A DNA stretch of 53,477 nucleotides from an uncultured Alphaproteobacteria bacterium (GTDB taxonomy: Bacteria > Pseudomonadota > Alphaproteobacteria > RF32 > CAG-239), in NCBI GenBank assembly GCA_947588275.1, contig CANPYJ010000006.1, positions 1-53,477 of the forward strand, in the 5' to 3' direction. The position numbers were made by a program, and so were the translations under genes. Positions 34,718-44,101 of the stretch are shown here, in pieces. How positions within the stretch are numbered: the stretch's first letter is position 1; the number at the start of each line of letters is the position of its first letter. The notes under the pieces are model-generated. The model saw only the letters and a program-made list of their open reading frames with translations. It did no database searches and had not been told where the DNA came from.

Positions 34718-34748
34718 AAAAAAAGAGAGGCTCATGCCTCTCTTTTTT
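34718..34748. terminator. bidirectional terminator
   Basis: Stem AGAGAGGC/GCCTCTCT with loop TCAT, flanked by A7 and T7. It serves the unknown gene pair on + and pepA on -. Confidence 0.88.
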
Positions 34749-36205
34749 TATGAGCAGATAAACTTGTTAAGCAATCTGATGCCAAACGCCGTGGCGCCTT
34801 TTGGGGTCAGCGGCCGACCTTTTTCTTCTTTGTCGACGCCGGCAATATCCAAATGCGCCCATGCGGTCTTAGGCTCCACAAAACGCTGCAAAAAACAAGC
34901 CGCCGTACTGCCGCCGCCTAACGCACCGCCGACATTCTTCATGTCAGCCACATCCGAATTCAGTTGTTTGTCATAGTATTCGCCCAGCGGCATCCGCCAA
35001 AGTTTCTCGCCGCTTGCCCGACCGGCCGCAGCCAAGTTTTCGGCCAACTTGTCATCATTGGCAAAAATTCCGGCATATTCGTTGCCCAAAGCGCGCATGG
35101 TAGCCCCTGTCAGCGTGGCAATATCGACAATTTTTTTGACTTTAAACTCCCGCTGCAAATAAGTCAGACAATCACCCAAAACCAAACGTCCTTCGGCATC
35201 GGTGTTGATGATTTCGACTGTTTGTCCGGAAAGCGAGGTAACCACGTCTCCCGGACGAGTTGCCGAACCAGACGGCATATTTTCCACCAACCCGACTACG
35301 CCAACCACATTTTTATGCGCACATTGCAGAGCCAAAGCCTTGAGACTGGACACCACCACTGCGGCGCCGGTCATATCGCCTTTCATATCTTCCATGTGCG
35401 CAGCGGGTTTGATTGAAATTCCTCCTGAATCAAAAGTCACACCTTTGCCAACCAAGCCCAAATCCCACTCTTTGACTTTAGGGTTTCCGCGCCATTTGAT
35501 AATCGCCACTTTGGATTCCTGTGCCGAACCTTGCGCCACGGCCAGCAGCATCCCAAATCCCGATGCGGCCAGTTTTTTGCGATCTAGGATTTCAACTTCC
35601 AACCCCAGATATTCCAAACGCTTAATATCTGCGGCAAACACTTCGGGCGGCAGCTGATTGGCCGGCTCATTACACAAATCGCGCCCATAGCGGACGGCGT
35701 TGGCCAACGCCGCATATTTCTTAAACCCCGCGGCCGCCGCCGCAGCGTTTTTGAGCTTAAACCGCACTTGCTCAAGCCGCGGATAATCTTCTGCTTTTTT
35801 GATTGTAAAGTACTTGTCGAAGCGATAGCTGCCCAACAACAGCCCAAAAGCAATTTCATCGGCGATTTCCGCCGCCGTCAGACGGCATCCTTTGAGCGAT
35901 TCGCTCAAATAAACGGCGCGCTCGTCATTTTGCAGACGAGCATAAAGCGCACCGCCGGCCTCTTGCAAAGAAAGCGCGTCAATCCGGCTGCCGAGTCCCA
36001 GCGCCACAATTCGCCCGGAGCGGCAGACAAACTCCGCAACGCTGCCTTTTTTGCCTTTAAAGCCGATTTGCGCGGCATAATCGCGCAACAAACCGATTTC
36101 TTCTTCGTTCAGTCCGTCAAACGTCATTCTAGAACCTTCAACAACACCGACGACGCGCGTTACTTTGCGACTTACCCGATCATTAGAAAAAACAATTTCC
36201 AACAT
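34748..36205 (-). CDS. pepA: leucyl aminopeptidase (M17)
   Basis: A 485-residue cytosolic two-metal aminopeptidase. The N-terminal macro-like domain (about 1-160) is followed by the catalytic domain with VGKGVTFDSGGISIKPAAHM, containing the metal-binding Lys and Asp, MKGDMTGAA, and the M17 signature NTDAEGRLVLGD. Length and domain order are normal. The gene is alone, with divergent transcription of the HNH-like gene upstream. Broad peptide turnover is the likely role. Confidence 0.95.
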   Translation of the reverse strand: MLEIVFSNDRVSRKVTRVVGVVEGSRMTFDGLNEEEIGLLRDYAAQIGFKGKKGSVAEFVCRSGRIVALGLGSRIDALSLQEAGGALYARLQNDERAVYLSESLKGCRLTAAEIADEIAFGLLLGSYRFDKYFTIKKAEDYPRLEQVRFKLKNAAAAAAGFKKYAALANAVRYGRDLCNEPANQLPPEVFAADIKRLEYLGLEVEILDRKKLAASGFGMLLAVAQGSAQESKVAIIKWRGNPKVKEWDLGLVGKGVTFDSGGISIKPAAHMEDMKGDMTGAAVVVSSLKALALQCAHKNVVGVVGLVENMPSGSATRPGDVVTSLSGQTVEIINTDAEGRLVLGDCLTYLQREFKVKKIVDIATLTGATMRALGNEYAGIFANDDKLAENLAAAGRASGEKLWRMPLGEYYDKQLNSDVADMKNVGGALGGGSTAACFLQRFVEPKTAWAHLDIAGVDKEEKGRPLTPKGATAFGIRLLNKFICS

Positions 36206-36364
36206 TTTTGGCCTCCTGAAATTTACTTTTGCCTTTAATATAACTTCATCTCCTTAAAAAATAATGAAATTAATTTTTCTCCACAACAAACAATTAACTA
36301 TAGTTTTTATACGCAATAGGCTTATACTGAAAATAACGAATCAAAATAAGCGGAGATAAACCGT

Positions 36365-37402
36365 ATGCCTGTTTTAACAAAATCCAAAACCGCAGATCGC
36401 CTCGCGCAGGAAAAACATTTTGTAGCGGCGCTCCGCTACAAGCTTGATGCCCTCGCCAACGCTCAACTGAAAGAAGACCGTCAGGCTTCAAAAATTCTGA
36501 AATCTGCGGCAAAGCGAGTCAAAAAGACCAAACCGCAGAGTATTTCTCATCTCAAAAGCGAGATTCATCTGCTTCTCAGCGCCTCAAATATTCAGCCGCA
36601 CCGTCCGCGCCAGAATGTACCCCTTGCCACTCGTGAAGAAAGCTGGCTTATCCGTCTGGATTGGGACGGCAAATTTCATCAGCCTGCGGACACCGATTTT
36701 TCGGAGGCTTACGCCCGCGAGCGCCAAATATACATGGAGCAATTGGCCCTTGACGACACCCAAATGTCTTTTCCGCTTTATCAACCGCAAGCCTACGAGC
36801 TTCACACTTCTCCGACATGGCTGTTTATGCGTCGGTTTCAAAACTACGCCAACAGTGCCAAATATATCTGCGAACAGCTGAGCCGTCAGAACATTTCGCC
36901 CGAAACCGTCCAAAAGATGAATTTTTTTGACTTCTCAAATGTTCTTTATAACTGGATGAAAGAAAACAACCGGCAGCCGTTTGAAAGCGCCCGCTCGCGC
37001 AATATCAAAATGTTTGAAGCTTGCTATGGCAATGAGTTTGCCGAAATTATGGAACTTTTGGATTATAAGCCGGAATACATTTCTCGCATGCGCCAAAAAA
37101 TGCGCAACGGAAACACCGACCCCATGATTAATTTCCACCATAACATTAACGTTTCTCGCTTCAAAGAACTTGATGAACCGCACAAAATCAATCGCTTTTC
37201 CAACATGCTCCTAACCTTTGTTCAGCCGCATCATCGAATTTTGCACTTTGGCAACGGCTATGAAGCACCGCGCGACATTGTCTTTTTCGGCGGTTTCGAT
37301 CCGCTCTATCAGATAAGACGCAATCCTGAACGCGAACGCCAATATCTGCAGACACAAAAACTGGCGGCAAAGGCAATCAAAGATGCAAAATACAGCCGCT
37401 AA
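36365..37402 (+). CDS. unknown protein with an HNH-nuclease-like motif
   Basis: A 345-residue protein without signal peptide. The N-terminal 70 residues are basic and helical. Residues 254-294 read like a beta-beta-alpha-metal (HNH) site: INFHHNINVSRF with H258/H259, then NRFSNMLLTFVQPHHRILH with N280, H289/H290 and H294. This matches the H-H ... N-L ... H ... H layout of HNH enzymes, but the assignment is by eye and the rest of the protein is not recognised. The downstream SUKH-like gene overlaps its end by 20 nt, so the two are co-translated. A nuclease or nuclease-like toxin is plausible; a housekeeping role cannot be excluded. Confidence 0.6.
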   Translation: MPVLTKSKTADRLAQEKHFVAALRYKLDALANAQLKEDRQASKILKSAAKRVKKTKPQSISHLKSEIHLLLSASNIQPHRPRQNVPLATREESWLIRLDWDGKFHQPADTDFSEAYARERQIYMEQLALDDTQMSFPLYQPQAYELHTSPTWLFMRRFQNYANSAKYICEQLSRQNISPETVQKMNFFDFSNVLYNWMKENNRQPFESARSRNIKMFEACYGNEFAEIMELLDYKPEYISRMRQKMRNGNTDPMINFHHNINVSRFKELDEPHKINRFSNMLLTFVQPHHRILHFGNGYEAPRDIVFFGGFDPLYQIRRNPERERQYLQTQKLAAKAIKDAKYSR

Positions 37403-37799
37403 ACTTTCCAAACTCCCCGATTTTCTCGCCGGACATCCGTTGGACAGCGCCGACATCATCCTTTGCCAACGGCGCCTCAAGCTCAACAACCGCCCGTCTG
37501 TGCCCGCCGATTATGCGGCATTTCTTCATTTTTTCAACTCGTTCAGCTATGAAGGCTGTCATTTGTTCGGAATCTCGCCGCAACGCGAAAGCGAGTTTGA
37601 CCTTCTGAGCGAAAACGCATTGATTAATGTTCCTCACCCCGAAAAACAGCTGATTCTTGGGTTTAACGAACTGGATTACCTGCTGTGGGACGCCCTCGCT
37701 CAAAATTATCAAACGGTTGACAAAAACACTTTTGAAGTGCTAAATACAATTCCGTCTTGTGAAACTGCAATTTTGGACTTTTTTGGCATTAATGACTGA
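37383..37799 (+). CDS. SUKH/YrhA-like small protein (SMI1/KNR4 fold, probable)
   Basis: A 138-residue protein. The segment RPSVPADYAAFLHFFNSFSY followed by EGCHLFGI (about 39-66) follows the SMI1/KNR4-superfamily pattern of a P-x-D-Y-x-x-F-L helix, an N-G-like turn, and L-F-G-I. The later QLILGFNELDYLLWDALA and TVDKNTFEVL fit the same fold. SUKH proteins often act as immunity proteins that bind nuclease toxins. The gene overlaps the HNH-like gene before it by 20 nt and tsaC after it by 8 nt. Immunity function is inference from family and neighbour. Confidence 0.6.
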   Translation: MQNTAAKLSKLPDFLAGHPLDSADIILCQRRLKLNNRPSVPADYAAFLHFFNSFSYEGCHLFGISPQRESEFDLLSENALINVPHPEKQLILGFNELDYLLWDALAQNYQTVDKNTFEVLNTIPSCETAILDFFGIND

Positions 37800-38748
37800 T
37801 AATATTTTTGCCGGCACGCCGGACAACATAGACAAAGCCGCCGCACTCATAGCGGACGGCGGTTTGGTTGCGTTTCCGACCGATACGGTTTACGGTTTGG
37901 GCGCCAATGTCTACAATGCTCAAGCCGTTGCTTCTATTTATGCGGCCAAAGGGCGGCCGTCGTTTGATCCGCTGATTTCGCACATCGCCGACATAGATTT
38001 TTTGGCCGAATACGCCGTTGCCGACAGCCGCGCGCTGGATTTGGCACGACGGTTTTGGCCGGGACCGCTGACTTTTGTCCTGCGGCGCAAGGACACCAAT
38101 CCGGCGCTTGATTTGGTCTGTTCCGGCCTGCCCAATATTGCCGTCCGCATGCCCAATCATCCGCTGGCTTTGGCTCTCATCAAAAAAGCCGGCGTGCCGA
38201 TAGCGGCACCGTCGGCCAATCGCTTTAAGTGCGTTTCACCGACCACCGCCCAACATGTGGCCGACAGTCTCGGCGACAAGGTTGATATGATTTTGGATGG
38301 CGGCGCTTGCCAAATCGGGGTCGAAACAACAATCATCGACTTGACCACGCCGCAAATAGTCATTTTGCGCGCCGGCGGCCTCAGCAAAGAAGATTTGGAA
38401 ACCTACACCGGCGAAAAAATTGCACTTTCAACCGGCAATCCGGATAAACCGAGCGCCCCCGGACAACTGCTGCGTCACTATGCGCCGTGCAAACCACTGC
38501 GAATAAATGTGTTGCCCGCCGAGGTTCAGCCGGACGAATTTTATATTGGCTTTGGCCCAATGCCCAAAGCACGCCTGAACTTAAGCGTCGCAGCCGACAC
38601 CAAAGAAGCGGCCGCCAATTTGTTTGCTTATCTGCGGCTGGCCGAAGCCGACAACGCCACGAGCCGCATTGCCGTGGCGCCGATACCGCAAAGCGGCCTC
38701 GGACTGGCCGTCAACGACCGCTTGCGCCGCGCTTCTTATCGGGAATAG
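37792..38748 (+). CDS. tsaC: threonylcarbamoyl-AMP synthase, Sua5 type
   Basis: A 318-residue enzyme making threonylcarbamoyl-AMP for the t6A modification at position 37 of ANN-decoding tRNAs. The YrdC/Sua5 domain covers residues 1-195, with LVAFPTDTVYGLGANVYN, AAKGRPSFDPLISH and the PSANRFKCVSPTTAQHV segment. A C-terminal Sua5 domain follows (about 215-315), linked by PSAPGQLLRHYAP. I start at 37792 (MTDNIF), which overlaps the upstream stop by 8 nt. Its stop abuts the convergent cheR stop with no base between. Confidence 0.93.
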   Translation: MTDNIFAGTPDNIDKAAALIADGGLVAFPTDTVYGLGANVYNAQAVASIYAAKGRPSFDPLISHIADIDFLAEYAVADSRALDLARRFWPGPLTFVLRRKDTNPALDLVCSGLPNIAVRMPNHPLALALIKKAGVPIAAPSANRFKCVSPTTAQHVADSLGDKVDMILDGGACQIGVETTIIDLTTPQIVILRAGGLSKEDLETYTGEKIALSTGNPDKPSAPGQLLRHYAPCKPLRINVLPAEVQPDEFYIGFGPMPKARLNLSVAADTKEAAANLFAYLRLAEADNATSRIAVAPIPQSGLGLAVNDRLRRASYRE

Positions 38749-39654
38749 TTATTTCCGCCGAGTCAGCAAAATATCCGGACGCACAAAATGCGGCATCCCG
38801 CTTTCGCCCTGATCGGGAAGATTTGCCGGCGGCGTTTTGACCGCTTGTCCTTTGCAGACATAAACACAGTTATAGCCTTCCAGCTTGCTGTAATAGTCCT
38901 CGATTCCCGCAACACGTTCGTTTTTGCCCAAATACAAAATACCGCCGGCGTTTTGGAACGTGCTGAGATGCTCCAAAATTCGCCGTTGATAATCGACGCC
39001 GAAATAACGCAGAACATTGCGGCAAAAGATAACCTCGAATTTAGTTGGAAATGTAATCGGATCAAGAATATTGTAACGCCGAAACTCGACCATTTTCATA
39101 ACATCGTCATTAACCTGCCATTGGTCGTCCTGCTGGTAGAAAAAGTCAAGAATCATGCCGGCATTAAGCCCCATTTGCACGTCAAAATTATTATATGCGC
39201 CGCGTTGCGCTTTGGCAATGGCCACCGATGATATATCCGTGCCCAAAATGCTGATATCCCAATTATCCAGCCCGATAAACTTGCGCCGCACGGCAAACGC
39301 TATCGAATAAGCTTCTTGTCCGGTGCTGCAACCCAAACTCCAAAAACTGATTTTTTTGCTGGCTCGGTTGTTTTCGCGCAGACTGGGAAGAAGCCCATTC
39401 TCAAAACGCATAAAAACATCATAGTCACGATAAAACGAAGTGTCGGAAAACGCCATATTTTCGACCACTTGAGCAATCAGCGGCCGACTGCCGATTTTGA
39501 GTTCGGAAATCAATTCTTCGACCGAAGCATAACCTTTTTCGCGAATAAAGTTAGAGATTTTTTTATCCACCACAAAATACTGTTCCTCGGTAAATTCCCA
39601 ACCGGCATTTTCCCGCAGCAGCTGAACTAAAAATTCAAAATCCTGTTTTCTCAT
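38749..39654 (-). CDS. cheR: chemotaxis protein methyltransferase CheR
   Basis: A 301-residue SAM-dependent enzyme that methylates glutamates of chemoreceptors. The N-terminal helical domain (1-75, MRKQDFEFLVQLLRENAG) precedes the SAM fold with FWSLGCSTGQEAYSIAF, TDISSVAIAKAQRGAYNN, FEVIFCRNVLRYF and the LYLGKNERV segment. I start at 39654, which gives the family N-terminus; a longer frame overlaps the cheY-like gene. It lies 7 nt after that gene, and forms one operon with chpT. Confidence 0.93.
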   Translation of the reverse strand: MRKQDFEFLVQLLRENAGWEFTEEQYFVVDKKISNFIREKGYASVEELISELKIGSRPLIAQVVENMAFSDTSFYRDYDVFMRFENGLLPSLRENNRASKKISFWSLGCSTGQEAYSIAFAVRRKFIGLDNWDISILGTDISSVAIAKAQRGAYNNFDVQMGLNAGMILDFFYQQDDQWQVNDDVMKMVEFRRYNILDPITFPTKFEVIFCRNVLRYFGVDYQRRILEHLSTFQNAGGILYLGKNERVAGIEDYYSKLEGYNCVYVCKGQAVKTPPANLPDQGESGMPHFVRPDILLTRRK

Positions 39655-39661
39655 CGTGCGC

Positions 39662-40027
39662 CTACACCATCCCCAAGATTGCCAGTTTTCCGGCAATAAT
39701 TTCCTCATCGAACGGCCGCATGATAAAATCATCGGCGCCGCCGTCCAATGCCTGCCGAATAACCGCGGCATCCGTCACATAAGAACAAAACATAAAACGC
39801 GGTTGTTTAACTTTGCGATCCGCACGAATTTTATACAGCACATCTATCCCGTCAATCAAAGGCAGACTCCAGTCGCTGATAATCAAATCGGGATTGGTCG
39901 TAATGCACTGTTCCAAGACTTCCTCACCATCTTCGGCTTCGGTCACCGAAAACCCGAAATTCTCCATAATTTTACGCAGCAGCATCCGCATAATTTTTGA
40001 ATCGTCTGCAATCAGGCAATTTGGCAT
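39662..40027 (-). CDS. cheY: CheY-like single-domain response regulator
   Basis: A 121-residue receiver domain. Acidic residues D8 and D9, the phosphoacceptor D52 (LIISDWSLP), and S82 in place of the switch Thr are visible. The normally invariant Lys of the K-P-F motif is Arg (R104 in DDFIMRPFD). Lys at this place contacts the phosphate in CheY. The change may alter phosphorylation kinetics. It lies between chpT and cheR in one operon. It may be a CheY of the chemotaxis pathway or a DivK-like signalling partner of ChpT; chemotaxis fits better because of cheR. Confidence 0.9.
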   Translation of the reverse strand: MPNCLIADDSKIMRMLLRKIMENFGFSVTEAEDGEEVLEQCITTNPDLIISDWSLPLIDGIDVLYKIRADRKVKQPRFMFCSYVTDAAVIRQALDGGADDFIMRPFDEEIIAGKLAILGMV

Positions 40028-40033
40028 TTGACA

Positions 40034-40633
40034 TTACTCCCAAATAAAACTCAGCTCCGGCCGCTCGCCGCAAACGAGACGGATGTGTCTTTCTCGGCAA
40101 AACTCGTGCAGAAAAAATGCCGGAGCGTCTTGAGCGACGGCCTCAATCTCCGCTCCCGACAAAATATCGCGTATCCTCTGCCAGCGTTCGCTATTAATCG
40201 CTGCCGTCGGTTCTACCGCGACAACCGCCTGCCCGATTCGCCCCGCAGCCGTAATTTTGCCGCCTTTAATCAACACGTCGGCGCACAGCATAACGGCCGC
40301 CAGCATAACCCTGTGCGCGGCCGCCTCTTGCGCTGAAAACGCCAATGTTGGCGGATTTTTGCCGCTAACCGCAGCCACATAAGCCTGCGCGACGGCCGAC
40401 ACTTTGGCCGCATCGGCCAAATCGGCATTTTCAAGACCAAACGTCATCCGAAAAAATTTGAGCCGCGCCGCCAAAACTTGCGACGACGTTTTCAAAATGC
40501 CTTTAATGTCATCCAAAAAATCAATGTCACCCTCTTCCAGAAGTTCAACGGCATTGGCCACGGCGCCGATATTGCCGGCAATATCATGACTGAGACGTGT
40601 ACAAATTAATTCCGAAATTTTAGAATCCATCAT
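40034..40633 (-). CDS. chpT: ChpT-like histidine phosphotransferase
   Basis: A 199-residue protein with the ChpT layout. An N-terminal helical hairpin contains the phospho-accepting His in CTRLSHDIAGNIGAVANAVELL (His16), then a degenerate ATPase-like C-terminal domain. In Caulobacter, ChpT relays phosphate from CckA to CtrA and CpdR. Two Met codons start the gene; the AGGG upstream suits either. Its position next to cheY and cheR suggests the relay may also reach the chemotaxis-type receiver here (inference). Confidence 0.85.
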   Translation of the reverse strand: MMDSKISELICTRLSHDIAGNIGAVANAVELLEEGDIDFLDDIKGILKTSSQVLAARLKFFRMTFGLENADLADAAKVSAVAQAYVAAVSGKNPPTLAFSAQEAAAHRVMLAAVMLCADVLIKGGKITAAGRIGQAVVAVEPTAAINSERWQRIRDILSGAEIEAVAQDAPAFFLHEFCRERHIRLVCGERPELSFIWE

Positions 40634-40640
40634 TATGCCC

Positions 40641-41792
40641 TCAAAAACTGTATAAATCCGTATTCATATAACGCTGGTCTTCACGTGACATTCGCGTATA
40701 GTCCAGCTCGCGCAACATGGGATCTTCCAATATCAGCTTGCCGGTGTCGGCTTTCAAAAACGGCTTATTGCCGCCCAAACCCCAGATAACGTTGGTTTTG
40801 TCGTCCGGCCGGCCGTATTTCTGATTGACTTTTTTCCAAAAGTCATAAACTTTGATATTGCGAATATAGTTGGCCTTGGGACTGTTTCCGGTGATGTTGG
40901 CCGCCTGACTTTTATAGACAATCTTAATAACCTTATTCTCCGTAAAATTGCTGCTGAGCGTTATTTCCACGTCTTCTTTGGTATCAAGTTTAACATATTT
41001 GGCCACCTGCACATATTCGTGCCCGTCCTTTTTGGCCTTGTCGGTCACGCAGGCCTCCAGCCGCTCATAACCGACCACACCGCTGTTGCGGCAGGCCTCC
41101 TCGTTGCGCCATTTTATAAAGTTGGGAATCTGATAGCGCTGCAAGATTTTTCGAAACCCGCGATTTTGCATGGCGGTATCGGCCTGCTTAAGGCTCATGC
41201 GCAGCATAATGCCCGAGATGTCAAACACCGAGGCATTGGAACGCCGCGAGGTGTCCCCGTCACGCGCTCCCGCCACCATTTGACGCAAAGCGGAGTCAGA
41301 TTTTTTGTCTTTGTCAAGCAAATCCAGCGGATTACTTGAAGACAACTTATCTATCCAGGTCGTTTCATCCGTGCTGCCGTCTTCGGAGGCTGCGGCAGAA
41401 TTGTCCTGTTGCAGGGCACCGGTCAAAGTCTGCGCGCCTCCGACGCCGGAATCTGCGGCCGAAGTCTGACCTGACATACCGCTGCCGGTCGCTTCTGTCG
41501 TTGCCGCCGGAACATTGCCCGCCTGCGGCAGATTTGAGACAGGAGATATATCGGCCGCGGTTTCTGCGGGATAATCGACGACCGGCGCGGCTTCGCTTGC
41601 CGGTGAATCAGCCTCGGCGGCCGGCGGCGTTTGCTCTTCCGGCGAAACGTTTTCCGCCGGTTCATACAGATTTTCTTCCACCGGAACCTCTCCGCCGAAC
41701 ATCAACGGATCGCTGTCCGCATCGGCTTGCGCGCCGGCAGAAAACATCAAAAACGCGGCTGCTGTCAGCCCAAATGACAATAAACGCGGCAT
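40641..41792 (-). CDS. exported protein of unknown function next to chpT
   Basis: A 383-residue protein with a signal peptide (residues 1-23, [15 protein letters not shown]). A long low-complexity Ala/Pro/Glu/Ser linker spans about 25-150. The C-terminal 200 residues form the likely folded domain, with [20 protein letters not shown], a C-x(13)-C pair ([19 protein letters not shown]) and [18 protein letters not shown]. This last part recalls periplasmic domains that follow an N-terminal disordered region. No family recognised. I start at 41792, because the in-frame extension to 41867 covers the promoter. It is 7 nt before chpT and may share its operon. Confidence 0.75.
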   Translation of the reverse strand: MPRLLSFGLTAAAFLMFSAGAQADADSDPLMFGGEVPVEENLYEPAENVSPEEQTPPAAEADSPASEAAPVVDYPAETAADISPVSNLPQAGNVPAATTEATGSGMSGQTSAADSGVGGAQTLTGALQQDNSAAASEDGSTDETTWIDKLSSSNPLDLLDKDKKSDSALRQMVAGARDGDTSRRSNASVFDISGIMLRMSLKQADTAMQNRGFRKILQRYQIPNFIKWRNEEACRNSGVVGYERLEACVTDKAKKDGHEYVQVAKYVKLDTKEDVEITLSSNFTENKVIKIVYKSQAANITGNSPKANYIRNIKVYDFWKKVNQKYGRPDDKTNVIWGLGGNKPFLKADTGKLILEDPMLRELDYTRMSREDQRYMNTDLYSF

Positions 41793-41817
41793 TTTGTATC
41801 TCAATTTTGTTTTTCTC

Positions 41818-41846
41818 ACTATAATAGTTTTAGCAAAGCTTGGCAA
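41818..41846 (-). promoter_or_regulatory. putative promoter of the exported protein-chpT-cheY-cheR operon
   Basis: On the gene strand TTGCCA (41846-41841), a 17-nt spacer, TATAGT (41823-41818), 26 nt before the start at 41792. trmFO is transcribed divergently. Confidence 0.5.
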
Positions 41847-41927
41847 ATATATTGCGCGACTTATCATAAGAAGTTTTTATTTACTTTTGCCGCAAAAATA
41901 TTTATAACCAAAGCAACGAGGAAAATT

Positions 41928-43277
41928 ATGTCGGCAAAAATTCACATCATCGGTGCCGGATTGGCCGGATCGGAAGCGGCATGGCAGGCGGCGCAGCGCG
42001 GAATTGAAGTCATCATTCACGAAATGCGTCCTCAAAAAACTTCTCCGGCGCATCAAACATCGTGGTGCGCCGAATTGGTCTGCTCTAATTCGCTGCGTTC
42101 TGACGACCACACCAACAGCGCCATCGGCCTGTTGCATGAAGAAATGCGCCGCGTCGATTCGTTGATTATGGCCTGCGCCGACGCCGCCAAAGTTCCGGCC
42201 GGCGGCGCGCTGGCTGTTGATCGCGGCGAGTTTTCCCAAAGCGTCACCTGCCGTCTTCGCGAGCATCCGCTTATTACGTTTTGCCCAGAAGAGGTCACCT
42301 CTCTTCCGCCTGCCGATTCGGATCTTTGGATAATTGCCGCCGGTCCGCTGGCCTCACCGGCTTTAACTGCGGCCATCAGTCAAGAAATCGGCAATCAGTC
42401 GCTTCATTTCTATGATGCGATTGCGCCGGTCATTTATAAAGACAGCATCAATTTCGACGTTGTCTGGTATCAATCGCGTTATGATAAGGGCAACCGAACC
42501 GACTACATTAATTGCCCGCTCACCGAAGAACAGTATTATGCTTTTGTCCATGCCTTGCTTGAAGGCGAAAAAGTCGAATTTCACGAATTTGAAAAAGCCG
42601 CCTATTTCGACGGCTGTCTGCCGATTGAGGTAATGGCCGAACGCGGATTGCAAACACTGGTCTTCGGTCCCATGAAACCTATCGGCCTGACCAATCCTCA
42701 TACGCCGAACAAAAAGCCCTACGCCGTTGTACAACTGCGTCAGGACAATCGTCAGGACACGCTGCGCAATATGGTCGGTTTTCAAACCAAGCTCAAACAT
42801 GACGAACAGCGGCGCATTTTTCAGATGATTCCGGGACTTGAGCATGCCGAATTTGCCCGTCTGGGCGGAATTCACAGAAACACGTTTATCAAAAGCCCTC
42901 TGCTTTTAGACCGCGAACTGCGGCTCAAAACTCGACCGCATATTCGTTTTGCCGGCCAAATTACCGGCTGCGAAGGTTATGTCGAAAGCGCCGCTGTCGG
43001 CTGGTCGGCCGGATATTTTGCTGCTTGCGAGGCACTTGGCCGCACGCCGCAAATGCCGCCGCCGGAAACGGCCTTTGGCGCCATGCTCGGACATTTGCAA
43101 GACGACACGGATATTGAAAACTACCAGCCGATGAACATCAATTTCGGTCTGTTTCCACTTATCAGTGGTGAGATGACCAAGTCGGGCAAATTCCGCAAAC
43201 TCAAAGGTGCCGAACGCAAACAAGCTTATTGCCGGCGCGCACTGGCTAAATTTGACGAATGGAGGCAAAAACTGTGA
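41928..43277 (+). CDS. trmFO: folate-dependent tRNA (uracil-54-C5)-methyltransferase TrmFO
   Basis: A 449-residue flavoprotein that makes m5U54 in tRNA using methylenetetrahydrofolate. It starts with the FAD-binding motif [16 protein letters not shown] (6-21) and has the family segments [25 protein letters not shown], the [12 protein letters not shown] stretch, [18 protein letters not shown] and [27 protein letters not shown] lies 4 nt before the ATG. Its stop overlaps the hpnC start, which links it to the squalene genes. Confidence 0.96.
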   Translation: MSAKIHIIGAGLAGSEAAWQAAQRGIEVIIHEMRPQKTSPAHQTSWCAELVCSNSLRSDDHTNSAIGLLHEEMRRVDSLIMACADAAKVPAGGALAVDRGEFSQSVTCRLREHPLITFCPEEVTSLPPADSDLWIIAAGPLASPALTAAISQEIGNQSLHFYDAIAPVIYKDSINFDVVWYQSRYDKGNRTDYINCPLTEEQYYAFVHALLEGEKVEFHEFEKAAYFDGCLPIEVMAERGLQTLVFGPMKPIGLTNPHTPNKKPYAVVQLRQDNRQDTLRNMVGFQTKLKHDEQRRIFQMIPGLEHAEFARLGGIHRNTFIKSPLLLDRELRLKTRPHIRFAGQITGCEGYVESAAVGWSAGYFAACEALGRTPQMPPPETAFGAMLGHLQDDTDIENYQPMNINFGLFPLISGEMTKSGKFRKLKGAERKQAYCRRALAKFDEWRQKL

Positions 43278-44101
43278 GCAAACCTTCCCACCGCGAAGAT
43301 TTCCCGATTGCCCGCTTTGTCAAACCGACCCTGCGGCCGCTCATTGAAGCCTATTATCGCGCCGCGCGCGAAGCCGATGATACGGCCGATGATCCGCATT
43401 TAGACCGCGCCCAAAAACTGCAACGTCTGGACGAATTTGAAAAAGCATTTTATGCCGGCTCGGACAACGCCGCCGGCGCTCTCGGCCGGCTGTTTGCCGC
43501 CGAACGTCTTGATTATCGGCTTTATACCGATTTACTGGAAGCTTTTCGCCGCGATGCCGCCGAACAGCCGATTGACGTATGGGAACGCCTGCTGGACTAC
43601 TGTCGCTTTTCGGCAGTGCCGGTCGGTCGTTTCGTGCTGGCTGTTCACGATGAACCTTTAGAAACCTATCTGCCGGCCGAAACTCTGTGTACAGTCTTGC
43701 AAATTGTCAACCACTTGCGCGATCTTAAAACCGACGCTTGCCAACTGCGACGCTGCTACCTGCCGCAGGACATGATGCGAAAATATGATGTAACGCTCTC
43801 GGATTTGTGCCTCTTGCAATCTCCGCCGAGGCTGCGCAACCTGATATCCGAAATTGTTTCCCGTTTGCGGGCAATGTGTGCCGATTCTGCAATTTTGCTG
43901 TCGCTGGTCAAAAACCGTCGGCTCAAAACGGAACTCGGCGTTATCTATTCCTTAACCTATTCCATGCTAAAAAAGATAAATAAAGGCGATGTCCTGCATT
44001 GCAAACCGCGCCTGACCCGCATAGACTGGCTGCGTGCGACGGCATATGGTTTGTGGAAAGGACTTTTTACAAGGACAAAATCGTGCCGCATTCGCAAATG
44101 A
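43274..44101 (+). CDS. hpnC: squalene biosynthesis protein HpnC (presqualene-diphosphate-to-hydroxysqualene step)
   Basis: A 275-residue member of the trans-isoprenyl diphosphate synthase family. It has the first aspartate-rich motif EADDTADDP (about 37-45), a second motif [14 protein letters not shown] (about 141-154) and the [10 protein letters not shown] segment. HpnC converts presqualene diphosphate to hydroxysqualene. The GTG at 43274 is preferred: it has the SD GGAGG 8 nt upstream and overlaps the trmFO stop as GTGA; the in-frame ATG at 43259 would put this SD inside the gene. Confidence 0.9.
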   Translation: MSKPSHREDFPIARFVKPTLRPLIEAYYRAAREADDTADDPHLDRAQKLQRLDEFEKAFYAGSDNAAGALGRLFAAERLDYRLYTDLLEAFRRDAAEQPIDVWERLLDYCRFSAVPVGRFVLAVHDEPLETYLPAETLCTVLQIVNHLRDLKTDACQLRRCYLPQDMMRKYDVTLSDLCLLQSPPRLRNLISEIVSRLRAMCADSAILLSLVKNRRLKTELGVIYSLTYSMLKKINKGDVLHCKPRLTRIDWLRATAYGLWKGLFTRTKSCRIRK

